A stretch of 64,000 bases of DNA. Origin: Marivirga sericea (lineage in GTDB: Bacteria > Bacteroidota > Bacteroidia > Cytophagales > Cyclobacteriaceae). Positions 52,268 through 60,278 of this stretch are shown in pieces. The stretch's first letter is position 1. Every line of letters begins with the position of its first letter. The DNA is taken from the NCBI RefSeq assembly GCF_900177665.1, contig NZ_FXAW01000005.1, positions 186,001-250,000 on the forward strand. Direction: 5' to 3'. The translations under genes and the position numbers were made by a program. Under the pieces are notes generated by a model. The model ran no database searches. It was not told the DNA's origin and worked only from the letters and a program-made list of their open reading frames with translations.

Positions 52268-53500
52268 ATGGTTCTGAACTATATTTGGATTGCATTTTTT
52301 CTGATTGCATTTGTCTTTGCTCTTGTACAATGGATTTTCATGGGCGACATGGAAATATTTCCAGCACTAACCCAAGCTACCTTTGATAATGCCAAGCTCG
52401 GTTTTGAAATATCATTGTGGCTTACTGGAGTGATGTCTTTATGGCTAGGTATTATGAAAATAGGTGAAAAAGGAGGAATGGTAGGCATTCTAGCTAAAAT
52501 CACCTCTCCTCTTTTCTCAAGACTTTTTCCTGAAGTTCCTAAAAATCACCCAGCAATGGGCGCCATGTTGATGAATATTTCTGCTAATATGTTGGGGCTA
52601 GATAATGCCGCTACGCCATTAGGCTTAAAAGCAATGCATAGTCTGCAAGAATTAAATCCTAAAAAAGATACAGCCAGTAATGCGCAAATCATGTTTCTAG
52701 TTCTAAATACTTCTGGTTTAACCATTATTCCGATAAGCATTATGGTTTATCGATCGCAATTAGGAGCAGCCGATCCTTCAGATGTGTTTATCCCTATTTT
52801 ATTAACCACATTTTTTTCAACTTTAAGCGGATTAATAGCGGTATCGCTTATTCAAAAAATCAACCTATTTCATAAAAACATATTACTTTCATTGGGGATA
52901 CTAAGCTTGATCATAGCAGGAATTATATGGTTTTTCAGTAGTTTAAGCCAATCTGAATTAGGACCAATATCATCAAACATTGCTAATTTTATTTTATTCT
53001 CAATTATCATTGCTTTTATCGTTTTGGCAGTTCGTAAGAAGGTAAATGTTTATGATTCCTTTGTGGAAGGAGCTAAGGAAGGTTTCAATTATGCTATTAT
53101 GATCATTCCTTATTTGATCGCAATTTTAGTTGCTGTAGGAGTTTTCAGAGCTTCAGGAGCAATGTCTGTTTTAAAAGACGGATTAGAGGCAATGGTAGCT
53201 TTCGTGGGACTAAATACAGATTTTGTACCAAGTATTCCTACTGCACTTATGAAGCCTTTAAGTGGAAGCGGTGCGCGTGGCATGATGGTAGATGCAATGG
53301 AGACTCATGGAGCTGATTCTTTTGTCGGTAGACTAGTGAGTGTAATGCAAGGCTCAACAGAAACTACATTTTACGTGTTAGCGGTTTACTTCGGTTCGGT
53401 CAATATCCGTAATTCTCGATATGCATTGACGTGTGGTTTAATAGCTGATGCTGTAGGAATTATAGCGGCAATTTTGATTAGTTATATGTTCTTTTATTAA
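52268..53500 (+). CDS. SpmA-SpmB fusion (nucleoside recognition domain membrane protein)
   Basis: The 410-residue membrane protein joins two Gate/nucleoside-recognition halves, as in SpmA and SpmB of spore formers. The first half has PAMGAMLMNISANMLGLDNAATPLGLKAM and ends near residue 185. The second half starts near 250 (VYDSFVEGAKEGFNYAIMIIPYLIA). It ends with PLSGSGARGMMVDAMETHGADSF and STETTFYVLAVYFG. In non-sporulating Bacteroidota the transported molecule is unknown. The gene is single and followed by the DUF2805 gene after 86 bases. Confidence 0.88.
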   Translation: MVLNYIWIAFFLIAFVFALVQWIFMGDMEIFPALTQATFDNAKLGFEISLWLTGVMSLWLGIMKIGEKGGMVGILAKITSPLFSRLFPEVPKNHPAMGAMLMNISANMLGLDNAATPLGLKAMHSLQELNPKKDTASNAQIMFLVLNTSGLTIIPISIMVYRSQLGAADPSDVFIPILLTTFFSTLSGLIAVSLIQKINLFHKNILLSLGILSLIIAGIIWFFSSLSQSELGPISSNIANFILFSIIIAFIVLAVRKKVNVYDSFVEGAKEGFNYAIMIIPYLIAILVAVGVFRASGAMSVLKDGLEAMVAFVGLNTDFVPSIPTALMKPLSGSGARGMMVDAMETHGADSFVGRLVSVMQGSTETTFYVLAVYFGSVNIRNSRYALTCGLIADAVGIIAAILISYMFFY

Positions 53501-53586
53501 GGCTCACTTTATCTTTTTCGGCAATAAAACTTAAAAATTTCCTTCATCTAGGAAAAACAATGATGCTGTCGATCTGTTCTTTTTCT

Positions 53587-53865
53587 ATGAAAAAAATTAA
53601 AGATTTAAAACCAGAAGAGATAGATAGAATAATTGAAATGGGTTGGGAAGATCGTACTACATTTGATGCAATTTTTAATCAGTTTGGCATTTCTGAAAAG
53701 CAAACGATCAAAATTATGAGGAAAGAAATGAAGGCTTCAAGCTTCAGAATGTGGAGAAAAAGGGTACAAGGCAGAAGAACTAAACATGAGGCCTTAAGAA
53801 AAGATGAAGTAAAGCGATTTAAATCAACCCGTCAAAAAGCCATTAGTCTTAATAAATATAAATAA
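53587..53865 (+). CDS. DUF2805 (TIGR03643) family protein
   Basis: The 92-residue basic protein has a helix-turn-helix-like N-terminus (KPEEIDRIIEMGWEDRTTFD and FGISEKQTIKIMRKEM). A strongly basic C-terminus (WRKRVQGRRTKHE...) suggests nucleic-acid binding. This DUF2805/TIGR03643 family is small and of unknown function. ATG at 53587 gives MKKIKDLKPEEID, the usual start; the longer frame from 53560 has no support. The stop is 1 base from the convergent miaE gene's stop. Confidence 0.85.
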   Translation: MKKIKDLKPEEIDRIIEMGWEDRTTFDAIFNQFGISEKQTIKIMRKEMKASSFRMWRKRVQGRRTKHEALRKDEVKRFKSTRQKAISLNKYK

Positions 53866-53866
53866 T

Positions 53867-54466
53867 CTAATGCAACCTATCTTCTCTTAGCTCTAGATTC
53901 TTCATGATTTCAGCTTCCGCAGCTAAAAGTGCAGCCCATCGTTTTTTAACTTCTTCTTTCGGTTGATAGGTCTCTGCTAACTTTAAGAAATTTTTATAAT
54001 GCCCTGCCTCAGAAACCATTAACTCATAATAGAATTTCTTCAGTTCCACATCCTGTATATGAAGATGCAACTGCCTGAATCTTTCACAACTTCTGGCTTC
54101 AATTAAGGCATTGATCAAGAGCTTTTCCATCAACTGGAATTTTCTACTCCCTCCTTTAATCTCCAGCTTCATCAGTTGAGAAACATACTCATCTTTACGC
54201 TGAAAGCCCAGCTTGTAGCCTCTCTTCTCCAATTGCTCTAAAACTCTTTCGAAATGTGACCATTCTTCTGCAACTACTGGCGTCATAACCTTCACCATTT
54301 CATCCATCTCAGGAAAATTGATAATTAAGCTCATGCATGAACTCGCTGCCTTTTGCTCACAATAGGCGTGATCAACTAAGATATCCTCAATATTCTTTTC
54401 AGCTATATTAACCCATCGAGGATCGGTAGGTAGTTCTAAACCTAAAGTGAATTTTTCCTTTTCCAT
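53867..54466 (-). CDS. miaE: tRNA-(ms2io6A)-hydroxylase MiaE
   Basis: MiaE is a diiron monooxygenase that hydroxylates the isopentenyl group of ms2i6A at tRNA position 37. The 199-residue protein has a ferritin-like helical bundle with the iron ligands in DHAYCEQKAA (E, and H of DH), EEWSHFE, EARSCERF and SEAGHYKNF. Length is normal. It requires MiaA and MiaB, which are elsewhere. It lies 22 bases after the porin gene on the minus strand and is probably the last gene of the lpxK-porin-miaE operon. Confidence 0.93.
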   Translation of the reverse strand: MEKEKFTLGLELPTDPRWVNIAEKNIEDILVDHAYCEQKAASSCMSLIINFPEMDEMVKVMTPVVAEEWSHFERVLEQLEKRGYKLGFQRKDEYVSQLMKLEIKGGSRKFQLMEKLLINALIEARSCERFRQLHLHIQDVELKKFYYELMVSEAGHYKNFLKLAETYQPKEEVKKRWAALLAAEAEIMKNLELREDRLH

Positions 54467-54488
54467 TTATCGATTATGAAAATTTATT

Positions 54489-56357
54489 TTAATCAAAAAA
54501 CGACCAACTTAGTCCAAAATCCAGAATTCTCTCCTGCCCTGTATAGTATGGAGTCGTGAAATATCCACCAGCAGTGACATCTTGATTGAAATGCCTAAAC
54601 TTAACAAATAACTGGGCTGTATTTATTTTTGCACTAGCGTAAAAATCCAAAAACATATATCCAGGAACTTCAAAGTAATTTTGTAAGTGAAATTGTTGAA
54701 CCACTGGATCATAATCATCTGCAAAATAAGTTGACTTATAGTGTGCCTCAATACCAATTCTAGCTTCTAACTTTCCTTCAAATACTTTATGATAGTATAA
54801 GTCCATCGTCAAAAAATGCTCCGGAATCCTAAAAAGATCTGCATCTGCTCCTTCTTTCAGAGTGTAAACATAGTTGGCATCCAAGTTCATAGATCTGTAT
54901 TTTGCTTTTGCTTCAATGCCAGGGTGAATCAATGTAGCAGTTGCATTAGATTGCTGCGGCATCGCCAAAGTGTCAAAATACATATGATTACTCACCACCT
55001 TAAGGTCTAGCTTCGGTTGAATCCTGAAAAAATCTCTCCACTTAAAATCTAATTTACCACTAAGCTGTTGCACCTGTTCGCTTCCAAAATTATTCCGCCA
55101 GTAATCATGATTCCCCAAATGCTGCTCATAAAAGAAAGGCGAAGCAAACTGCATACTAGAAGCAGTAACCGTAAGAAATGGTACTTTCAAACTAGCTCCA
55201 ATCCTGTAATTCCCACTTAGTTCATATTCAGCATTTGCATTTAATTGCCAATTCTCTCTAGGTGCAAATCTTGCATATCCTCCAGCATAATTTTCTACCA
55301 AGGCATTAACTGTCGGAAGGTATTTTCCAGTAAATCGCATATCTTTACTTTTACCGTAAAACCTGTAAAATACATCTCCTATACTCCCCTTAAATCCAAC
55401 CTCATTCTGAAAGTATACATATCTGCTTAAATCCACAGTGGAATCAGTTCTTATTAAAAATTGATCAAAAAACTCTTCATCTGTTTCTGCTGATGGATCG
55501 GTGTTCAAAAATGAGTTCATTCTATTGGACCTATCAAAAACATGGTAGAGCTGCAAGAGCTTTTTCCATTTATATTGCTGATACAAATGATATTGCTGCC
55601 TTAACTCTCCGCCTTGGGCGTTCCTTAAATTAATGTCTTCATCGTCATAATCAAATAGTTCATCATAAATGATGACTTCCGCAGTATCTCTAATTCCTCC
55701 TGTTTCGTTCACTGCATGGAAGGTTCTAGCGAAATTGAACATGACATGATATTTTCTGTCAGGTGATCGGTAATCAGTTTGCAAATCATAAGAATGGCTA
55801 AGGACGTTCAAATCCCCGCGACTCTGAAGAGGGCCTATTTGCTTATCTACAGTCCATCGTCTAAAACTGAAACCCACATTCCAATTTTCATTCACATTTC
55901 TTGAAAAATCAATCCCTATAAATGCTCTATAATTACCACCAAATACTGATCTCAAATTAGTATAAGGTGATTTTGTATCAAAATATTTGAACTTCTCAGG
56001 GGTCTTGATATAATAATCATAAACTCCAAACCCACTTCTTTTACCAATTACATCAGGAGCTTGATAAAAAACAGGTCGCATTGCAGTACCTATTGTCCCA
56101 AGGTTTTGATAATAATAATCACTAATATTTACTGGATTCCAGTTATGATTATTGGTTAAACTAGTATCCAGCACTTGGTACTCAATTACATTATTCTTGA
56201 TGTTTTCTTCTGTTGTAAATAAGGTCGTTTTAGCACCGTAAACATTTTGAGTAGAATCATCAGTTACTTGGGCGAAAACTGAGCCTATTCCACTAGCAAA
56301 AACCGATATGATAATGATAAATTTCTTCAAAACAGATGCGAAATTAAGTAAAGTCAT
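54489..56357 (-). CDS. Putative outer-membrane porin (Porin_10-like)
   Basis: The 622-residue product has a signal peptide (about 1-30, ending SVFAQ). It then consists of alternating amphipathic strands typical of a large outer-membrane barrel. It ends ERILDFGLSWSFFD, with a near-terminal aromatic residue. It matches the pattern of the Bacteroidota putative porin family (Porin_10). The solute is unknown. It sits 4 bases after lpxK, so outer-membrane lipid and porin genes share a transcript. Confidence 0.85.
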   Translation of the reverse strand: MTLLNFASVLKKFIIIISVFASGIGSVFAQVTDDSTQNVYGAKTTLFTTEENIKNNVIEYQVLDTSLTNNHNWNPVNISDYYYQNLGTIGTAMRPVFYQAPDVIGKRSGFGVYDYYIKTPEKFKYFDTKSPYTNLRSVFGGNYRAFIGIDFSRNVNENWNVGFSFRRWTVDKQIGPLQSRGDLNVLSHSYDLQTDYRSPDRKYHVMFNFARTFHAVNETGGIRDTAEVIIYDELFDYDDEDINLRNAQGGELRQQYHLYQQYKWKKLLQLYHVFDRSNRMNSFLNTDPSAETDEEFFDQFLIRTDSTVDLSRYVYFQNEVGFKGSIGDVFYRFYGKSKDMRFTGKYLPTVNALVENYAGGYARFAPRENWQLNANAEYELSGNYRIGASLKVPFLTVTASSMQFASPFFYEQHLGNHDYWRNNFGSEQVQQLSGKLDFKWRDFFRIQPKLDLKVVSNHMYFDTLAMPQQSNATATLIHPGIEAKAKYRSMNLDANYVYTLKEGADADLFRIPEHFLTMDLYYHKVFEGKLEARIGIEAHYKSTYFADDYDPVVQQFHLQNYFEVPGYMFLDFYASAKINTAQLFVKFRHFNQDVTAGGYFTTPYYTGQERILDFGLSWSFFD

Positions 56358-56361
56358 TGAT

Positions 56362-57420
56362 TTATTCGACTCTAATAATAGAATCTTCTAAGATTCGGTG
56401 AAAAGATTCTTCATCTTCCAAAAACTGTACCATAATAGGAATATAAAACAGCTTGTTTTGGAATGACTCACCTAATTCAGGCATTGACATTAATCTTACC
56501 CAATCCTTTTCTGTCGTAATAATATCCGCATTTTCTTGTTCTGCAAGTCTTTCAATTGCATTTATTTCCTTAGAATTAAAAACATGATGATCTGCAAAAT
56601 CGAAATGTTTCATAATTTCAAATCGTTCTTGACTTAAATACTCTTTAAATTTCTGTGCATATGCTATGCCTGTTACTAGAATAATTCTCTTTCTAGCTTG
56701 CCTTCGATTCATAGCGGCTACAGCTTCTTTATACTTTATAGTAGTGAAGAATACACTTTTATCTGTATAGATGGAAATATTATCCCTTATGATCTGCATT
56801 TCATCTTGACCCAAATCAGGAGGACACTTGGTTACCATCACAACATCTGCTCTTTCAGCCCCCATTCTGCTTTCTCTTAGTGTACCAGAGGGCAATACAT
56901 AATCCTTGTAAAAAATAGAATTATAATCAGTCAACAAAACTGAAAAATTGGGTTCTACACTTCTATGCTGATAGGCATCGTCTAGAACAATAACTTCATT
57001 TTCAGGATGCTCATAAATTATACTAGGTATTGCCAATACCCTATCCTCTCCAACTGAAACTGTGACATGATCTTTAAATTTCTGATAAATTTGAAATGGT
57101 TCATCTCCTATGGTTTGGGGTAAATCATGATCATTTGCTAACCTAAAACCTTTGGATCTCCTCCCATAACCTCTTGATAGAGTTGCAACCTTATTTGAAT
57201 AGCCTCTTTCAATCAAGAATCTAATTACATATTCAACAAATGGCGTCTTCCCGGTTCCTCCCATAGAAAGATTTCCAACGGAAATTATCTTTGTATCAAA
57301 TCTGAAAACAGGCTTGTATTCAATATCGTATAAGTGATTGCGGAATTGCATCACAAACTTGTATAAAATACTAAAGGGGGACATTAATAATTGCCAATAC
57401 TTCTTTTTAAACACTTGCAA
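56362..57420 (-). CDS. lpxK: Tetraacyldisaccharide 4'-kinase LpxK
   Basis: LpxK phosphorylates the 4' position of the lipid A precursor disaccharide at the inner membrane. The 352-residue protein has an N-terminal membrane-associated helix (LMSPFSILYKFVMQ). The Walker A is GGTGKTP (residues 54-60) after SVGNLSMG, and the Walker-B-like VIVLDDAYQHR follows, in which the DDAYQHR block is a family hallmark. The start is uncertain: TTG at 57420 is listed, GTG at 57414 is equally possible. The gene leads lpxK-porin-miaE and is divergent from the Nif3 gene with 47 bases between. Confidence 0.93.
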   Translation of the reverse strand: MQVFKKKYWQLLMSPFSILYKFVMQFRNHLYDIEYKPVFRFDTKIISVGNLSMGGTGKTPFVEYVIRFLIERGYSNKVATLSRGYGRRSKGFRLANDHDLPQTIGDEPFQIYQKFKDHVTVSVGEDRVLAIPSIIYEHPENEVIVLDDAYQHRSVEPNFSVLLTDYNSIFYKDYVLPSGTLRESRMGAERADVVMVTKCPPDLGQDEMQIIRDNISIYTDKSVFFTTIKYKEAVAAMNRRQARKRIILVTGIAYAQKFKEYLSQERFEIMKHFDFADHHVFNSKEINAIERLAEQENADIITTEKDWVRLMSMPELGESFQNKLFYIPIMVQFLEDEESFHRILEDSIIRVE

Positions 57421-57436
57421 GGGCTATAAAACTTTT

Positions 57437-57444
57437 TAACTTTG
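57437..57444 (+). promoter_or_regulatory. Bacteroidota promoter for the Nif3 gene
   Basis: TAACTTTG matches TAnnTTTG and a TTG at 57415-57417 lies 19 bases upstream, the expected -33 spacing. The -7 ends 23 bases before the ATG at 57468. It is the best two-part promoter in the window. Confidence 0.55.
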
Positions 57445-57467
57445 ACCGAACTGAAACAAAAGCAAAT

Positions 57468-58565
57468 ATGAGCAAAATAAAGGATATCGTCCAACATTTA
57501 GAAAGCATTGCACCTTTAGCTTATCAGGAATCGTATGATAATGCAGGTCTGATTGTGGGCGATGCCAATAAAAAAGTAAGCAATATCTTAATTACATTAG
57601 ATGTAACCGAGGAAGTAATTGCAGAAGCGATTTCTAAAAATTGCGAACTGATAGTGGCACATCATCCGATTATTTTCAAAGGCTTGAAAAAACTTACAGG
57701 ATGCAATTATGTAGAAAGAACAGTAATCGAGGCCATTAAAAATGATATTGCCGTATATGCTTCGCACACCAATTTGGATAACATCAAAAATGGTGTGAAC
57801 GCAAAAATAGCTGAAAAACTAAACCTCTACAATACTGAGATTCTAAGTCCAAAAAAAGGCTCTCTAGCAAAGCTGAGCGTATTTGTTCCGAAAGAAAATG
57901 CAACTGCATTGAAATCAGCTTTGCATGACGCTGGAGCAGGCCAAATTGGAGCATATGAAGATTGCGCCTTCGAGAGCGTGGGAATAGGTAGCTTCTTACC
58001 TACTGACAAAGCCAATCCAAGCATCGGAAAACAAGGCAAGTTAGAAACTGTTGAAGAGCATAAAATAGAAGTGATTTTTCCAATGCACTTAAAAAATAAG
58101 GTTTTGAGTGCGATGAATCAAGCACATCCATATGAAGAGGTAGCATACTATTTGCACCAGTTAGAAAATACCTATCATGATTTAGGTTCCGGAATGATCG
58201 GAGAAATTGAAATGGAAATGAAAGCGAAAGATTTCTTCGACTACCTTAAAGAAAGGATGGGCTTGACAGTTATAAAACATACTAAAGAGATAAACCGTAA
58301 AATTAAAAGAGTTGCAATTTGTGGAGGATCAGGAGCATTCTTAATTTCGCAAGCAATAAATAAAAAAGCAGACATCTATATCTCATCAGATATAAAATAT
58401 CATGAATTTTTTGATGCTGAGGAAAGGCTGATTATAGCCGACATAGGGCATTATGAGAGTGAACGTTTTACAAATGAGATATTTTATGCAATATTGAAAG
58501 AAAATTTTGCTAATATTGCACTCCATTTAGGACAGACTGTCACGAATCCGATAAAATATTATTAA
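57468..58565 (+). CDS. Nif3-like dinuclear metal centre protein
   Basis: The 365-residue protein belongs to the Nif3/YbgI family (also called GTP cyclohydrolase I type 2, DUF34). Its molecular role is still debated. Metal ligands are H65 and H66 in VAHHPIIFKG, an Asp in ASHTNLDN, and near the end GHYESER. A PII-like insert domain in the middle (about residues 130-235; KLSVFVPKENATALKSAL) is typical of longer members. It is followed 4 bases later by the zinc-ribbon gene, a common Nif3 neighbour. Confidence 0.92.
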   Translation: MSKIKDIVQHLESIAPLAYQESYDNAGLIVGDANKKVSNILITLDVTEEVIAEAISKNCELIVAHHPIIFKGLKKLTGCNYVERTVIEAIKNDIAVYASHTNLDNIKNGVNAKIAEKLNLYNTEILSPKKGSLAKLSVFVPKENATALKSALHDAGAGQIGAYEDCAFESVGIGSFLPTDKANPSIGKQGKLETVEEHKIEVIFPMHLKNKVLSAMNQAHPYEEVAYYLHQLENTYHDLGSGMIGEIEMEMKAKDFFDYLKERMGLTVIKHTKEINRKIKRVAICGGSGAFLISQAINKKADIYISSDIKYHEFFDAEERLIIADIGHYESERFTNEIFYAILKENFANIALHLGQTVTNPIKYY

Positions 58566-58569
58566 CTGC

Positions 58570-59370
58570 ATGGAAAGTACTGTAGCACAAAAACTTGATG
58601 CCTTGAAAAAATTACAAGGTATCGATTCAAAATTAGACGATATTAAAAAAGTGAGGGGAGCACTACCTGACGAGGTAGCTGATTTGGAAGATGAAATTGC
58701 AGGCTATGAAACCCGTATTCAGAAATTTGATGATAGCGTTCAAGCTATCAAAGACGATATATCGGCGGCTAAGCAAGGAATCAAAGATTCAGAAAAGTTA
58801 ATCGCCAAATATGGCGAGCAACAAATGAGCGTTAGAAATAATCGCGAATATGATGCCATCACTAAAGAAGTTGAACTACAGCAATTGGATATTCAAATCC
58901 ATGAGAAAAAAATAAAAGAAGCTGAAGCAAAAATTGAAGATAAGGTAAAAGGCATAGAAGAAACGAAAGCCTTGCACGAAGACCGATTAAAAGATTTAGA
59001 TAGCAAACGCTCTGAATTAGAAAATATCGAGTCGGAAACAACAGAAGAGGTTGCAAAGCTTGAAAAAGATAGAGAAAAAGCGCTAAAGAAAATTGAAGAT
59101 AGATTAGCTGCTTCCTACGAAAGATTAAGAGGAAATGTTAGAAATGGCTTAGCTGTTGTTCCTGTCAAGAGAGGTGCTTGCGGTGGATGTTTCAATACGG
59201 TTCCCCCTCAAAGACAAGCTGACATAAGAGATCGAAAAAAATTGATCGTTTGTGAGCACTGTGGGAGAATCTTAACAGATGTTGAAGATGAAATCGTAGA
59301 AGAGAAGCCAAAAAAGAAACGTACTACTAGAAAAACTACAACTGCCAAGAAGAAAAAAGCAGAAAAGTAG
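58570..59370 (+). CDS. C4-type zinc ribbon coiled-coil protein
   Basis: The 266-residue protein starts with a long antiparallel coiled coil (about 1-185, rich in E, K, D and L). A zinc ribbon with C204xxC207 (GACGGCFN) and C228xxC231 (CEHCGRIL) follows. The C-terminal tail is basic with KKK and TTRKTT runs. This CT398/DUF164-like family is thought to bind nucleic acid or to act as an adapter; the function is not established. It forms an operon with Nif3 and ends at a strong terminator. Confidence 0.9.
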   Translation: MESTVAQKLDALKKLQGIDSKLDDIKKVRGALPDEVADLEDEIAGYETRIQKFDDSVQAIKDDISAAKQGIKDSEKLIAKYGEQQMSVRNNREYDAITKEVELQQLDIQIHEKKIKEAEAKIEDKVKGIEETKALHEDRLKDLDSKRSELENIESETTEEVAKLEKDREKALKKIEDRLAASYERLRGNVRNGLAVVPVKRGACGGCFNTVPPQRQADIRDRKKLIVCEHCGRILTDVEDEIVEEKPKKKRTTRKTTTAKKKKAEK

Positions 59371-59391
59371 ATTAGAAAAGATTCTATGATG

Positions 59392-59427
59392 AAAAGCCCG
59401 TTAAATATAAATTTAACGGGCTTTTTT
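59392..59427. terminator. Strong bidirectional terminator
   Basis: AAAGCCCGTTAAAT pairs perfectly with ATTTAACGGGCTTT, flanked by T on the plus side and A (T on the minus strand) on the other. It lies between the zinc-ribbon gene and the convergent cheR gene, so it probably ends both transcripts. Confidence 0.9.
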
Positions 59428-59432
59428 GTGAA

Positions 59433-60278
59433 TCAACGCTTTCTAAAAACCCTTTGCCGTAAATCATAGTATTCGAACTTTTCGTCAGTTAAATAACTCA
59501 GCATACTATCAAGAAACCCAATAATAAGAAACCCGCCAGGCTTTAAAGCTCTATAAATCTTTGCAATTACTTTTTCTTTAGCAGGTCCATCGAAATATAT
59601 CAAAACATTTCTACAGAAAATTATATCATATTGATTATCCCCATAGTCCTCCATAATTAAATTAGAGTTCTTGAAAGTTACCTTCTCAAGAAATTTTGGT
59701 ATGAATACAATGCCCCCCTCTCCTTCGGTGAAATACTTATCCAGTCTAGCATTAGATTGGTATAATTTCAAATTTCTTTCGTACTCCGGTAATTTGGCTT
59801 GAATAATCTTCCCGCTTGCTGCCGTTTTTAATGCATTGGAAGAAATATCAGTTGCTATACTTTTCACTTTTCCAGTGAACCCTAACTCATCCCAGACAAT
59901 AGCTGAGGTATAAATTTCCTCTCCAGAAGAGCATCCGGCATGCCACACATTGATTCGATATTGTTCTGAAAAATGATCTTTACAAACTTTTTTAAAGGTT
60001 TGCCAAAATTCAGGATCTCTAAAAAGAGAAGTTAAGCCAACAGAAACCTCGTTTATAAAATCATGGACAAAATCTTTGTCTTTCAGAGTTCTACTCCACA
60101 AATCAAAGCTTGACGTGAAATTGAATTTTCTATATATTCTCTGTAATCTTCTTTTGAAAGATTTGGGTTCATAATTAAAAAAATCTATGCTGTACCTTTT
60201 CATAATTGCATCCTGAATAGAACGCATTTCTTCATCAGTAATCTCTACTCCCGTTGATATAGTGTTATCAGTTGACAT
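59433..60278 (-). CDS. cheR: CheR-type chemoreceptor methyltransferase
   Basis: CheR methylates glutamates of chemoreceptors with SAM to adjust sensitivity. The 281-residue protein has the N-terminal all-helical CheR domain (about 15-75; KRLQRIYRKFNF). The SAM-binding half holds AGCSSGEEIYTSA (SAM glycine/serine loop), SIATDISSNALKTAA and CRNVLIYFDG. There is no PAS or TPR extension. It is the last gene of the chemosensory operon, and its start overlaps the upstream PAS-array gene by 11 bases. No classical methyl-accepting receptor is visible in the window, so its target is open. Confidence 0.92.
   Translation of the reverse strand: MSTDNTISTGVEITDEEMRSIQDAIMKRYSIDFFNYEPKSFKRRLQRIYRKFNFTSSFDLWSRTLKDKDFVHDFINEVSVGLTSLFRDPEFWQTFKKVCKDHFSEQYRINVWHAGCSSGEEIYTSAIVWDELGFTGKVKSIATDISSNALKTAASGKIIQAKLPEYERNLKLYQSNARLDKYFTEGEGGIVFIPKFLEKVTFKNSNLIMEDYGDNQYDIIFCRNVLIYFDGPAKEKVIAKIYRALKPGGFLIIGFLDSMLSYLTDEKFEYYDLRQRVFRKR

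Noticed and set aside
53560-53586. Upstream extension of the DUF2805 gene
   Set aside because: The nine extra residues are hydrophobic and unlike the family N-terminus; ATG 53587 fits better.
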